A DNA stretch of 64,000 bases from Larimichthys crocea (taxonomy: Eukaryota; Chordata; Actinopteri; Sciaenidae), in the NCBI RefSeq assembly GCF_000972845.2, contig NC_040033.1:1974344-2038343 (forward strand), read 5' to 3'. Both the position numbers and the translations under genes were made by a program. The notes under the pieces are model-generated. The model ran no database searches, had not been told where the DNA came from, and worked only from the letters and a program-made list of their open reading frames with translations. Numbering within the stretch: position 1 is the first letter of the stretch; every line of letters begins with the position of its first letter. This document shows positions 63,201 through 64,000 of this stretch, one piece after another.

Positions 63201-64000
63201 GATATGAGAGCACCACCTGGGTACTCACAGTACATTTTTCCATAATTGACATTGTGATCGCACTTATGTACTCAAAATAGCAAGTACATGCATTTAGTCA
63301 AACCAGGCGTTGGCAGCCATTGTACTTTGAACATCAGCATTCTAACATACCCACAGTGACAATGTTCACTATCATAGTTCGGCTTGTTAACACGGTAACA
63401 TCTGCTAATTAGTACTAAAAACAAAGTACAGCTGAGGCCTACGAATATCATAGAGTATGCAGCTGTGCACAAGAGCTTCTGAGTTTAGAGAGACTGGAGC
63501 ATAGTGATTGATTTGTAGCCTTCAGAGTCAAAATGTATAAAAGAATAGAGGCAAAAACTCCAAGGATAGGAGCTGCCACAGTCAGTGTCCATGTAGTACC
63601 GCATGCACCAACCACATCAGAAACAAAAGTTAGAAAGACAGTAGTACCCAAGGTACAAGTAATGCGTCCATTCAGCAAAATACAAGTTTTAATTCCCAAA
63701 GAATACAAATCCACAAATGAAACATAAGAAAAGGAGACAGGAAAATTATCTGAGAAGTTTACTCGGAAAGTTTTTGCTCAGTATATACACATAGAAAACG
63801 TATCATGTGTTAATCTTGTGAAAATTCCACATTGTACCGGCCTGATTTGGACTTAAAATCCATTGTGTCCTTTTACAGTAAATGGATGAGATATTTGATG
63901 GATCCACGGTTGAAGTGCACCAGTGGGCACTATTATTTCCGAACTACTGTTCCCGACTGAAACCCACTCAGTTTTCAACTGTGGAACAATCGTCTGACCG

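Larger units (their letters stand above)
53485..64000 (-). repeat. Right arm of the giant inverted repeat, truncated by the window end
   Basis: Reverse complement of 42988-53104, still paired at the last base of the window. Relative to the left arm it has extra sequence near 53780-53840, 54120-54145 and 63070-63200, and lacks about 70 bp of the pyrimidine-rich repeat near 59530. Small one-to-three-base indels are scattered throughout. No gene was recognised; the short frames are mirror images of those in the left arm. Confidence 0.95.

Noticed and set aside
1..64000. CRISPR array, prophage, operon or bacterial mobile island
   Set aside because: No regularly spaced repeats, no prokaryotic gene organisation or ribosome-binding pattern. 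The sequence is vertebrate nuclear DNA.

Overview
The window is nuclear DNA of a ray-finned fish, most likely a percomorph teleost. The main evidence is one intact single-exon melanocortin receptor gene whose protein reads like teleost MC4R. The interspersed sequence also fits: an hAT element, a Tigger/mariner-like element, 3' ends of fish LINEs, and widely dispersed teleost repeats. Nothing bacterial, phage-like or CRISPR-like was seen. Two runs of ten N (4257-4266 and 40260-40269) show that this is a scaffold with at least three joined pieces.

Region by region. 1-30.5 kb is gene-poor and AT-rich. It holds repeats, short mobile-element remnants, a frameshifted MADF-type reading frame (15.5 kb), LINE reverse-transcriptase relics (16.1, 19.0-19.7 and 24.0-24.5 kb), a perfect 47-bp hairpin (22.75 kb) and a truncated Tigger-like element (28.1 kb). 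mc4r lies at 30525-31523 on the minus strand, with a CA microsatellite about 0.5 kb upstream of its start codon. 32-40 kb is again gene-free, with repeat pairs, a pyrimidine-rich repeat and another LINE remnant that runs up to the second N gap.

The dominant structure is a giant inverted repeat. Its left arm is at least 42988-53104 and its right arm is 53485-64000. They are reverse complements, colinear over more than 10 kb, around a 380-bp spacer made of mobile-element scraps. The right arm is cut by the window edge, so the repeat is larger than what is seen. By eye the arms are mostly about 93-97% identical with many small indels, but at least one block of about 215 bp has a single mismatch. 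No convincing gene lies in either arm. The base before the second N gap (40259) is homologous to 53484, the last base before the right arm starts. The inverted repeat and the gap are therefore probably linked, either through a real complex duplication or through an assembly fold-back or haplotype artefact.

Functionally only mc4r can be assigned: a Gs-coupled receptor for melanocortin peptides that controls appetite, growth and, in some fishes, puberty. The inverted repeat begins about 11.5 kb upstream of mc4r, which matters because mc4r copy number is known to vary in some fishes. Whether the two are connected is untested.
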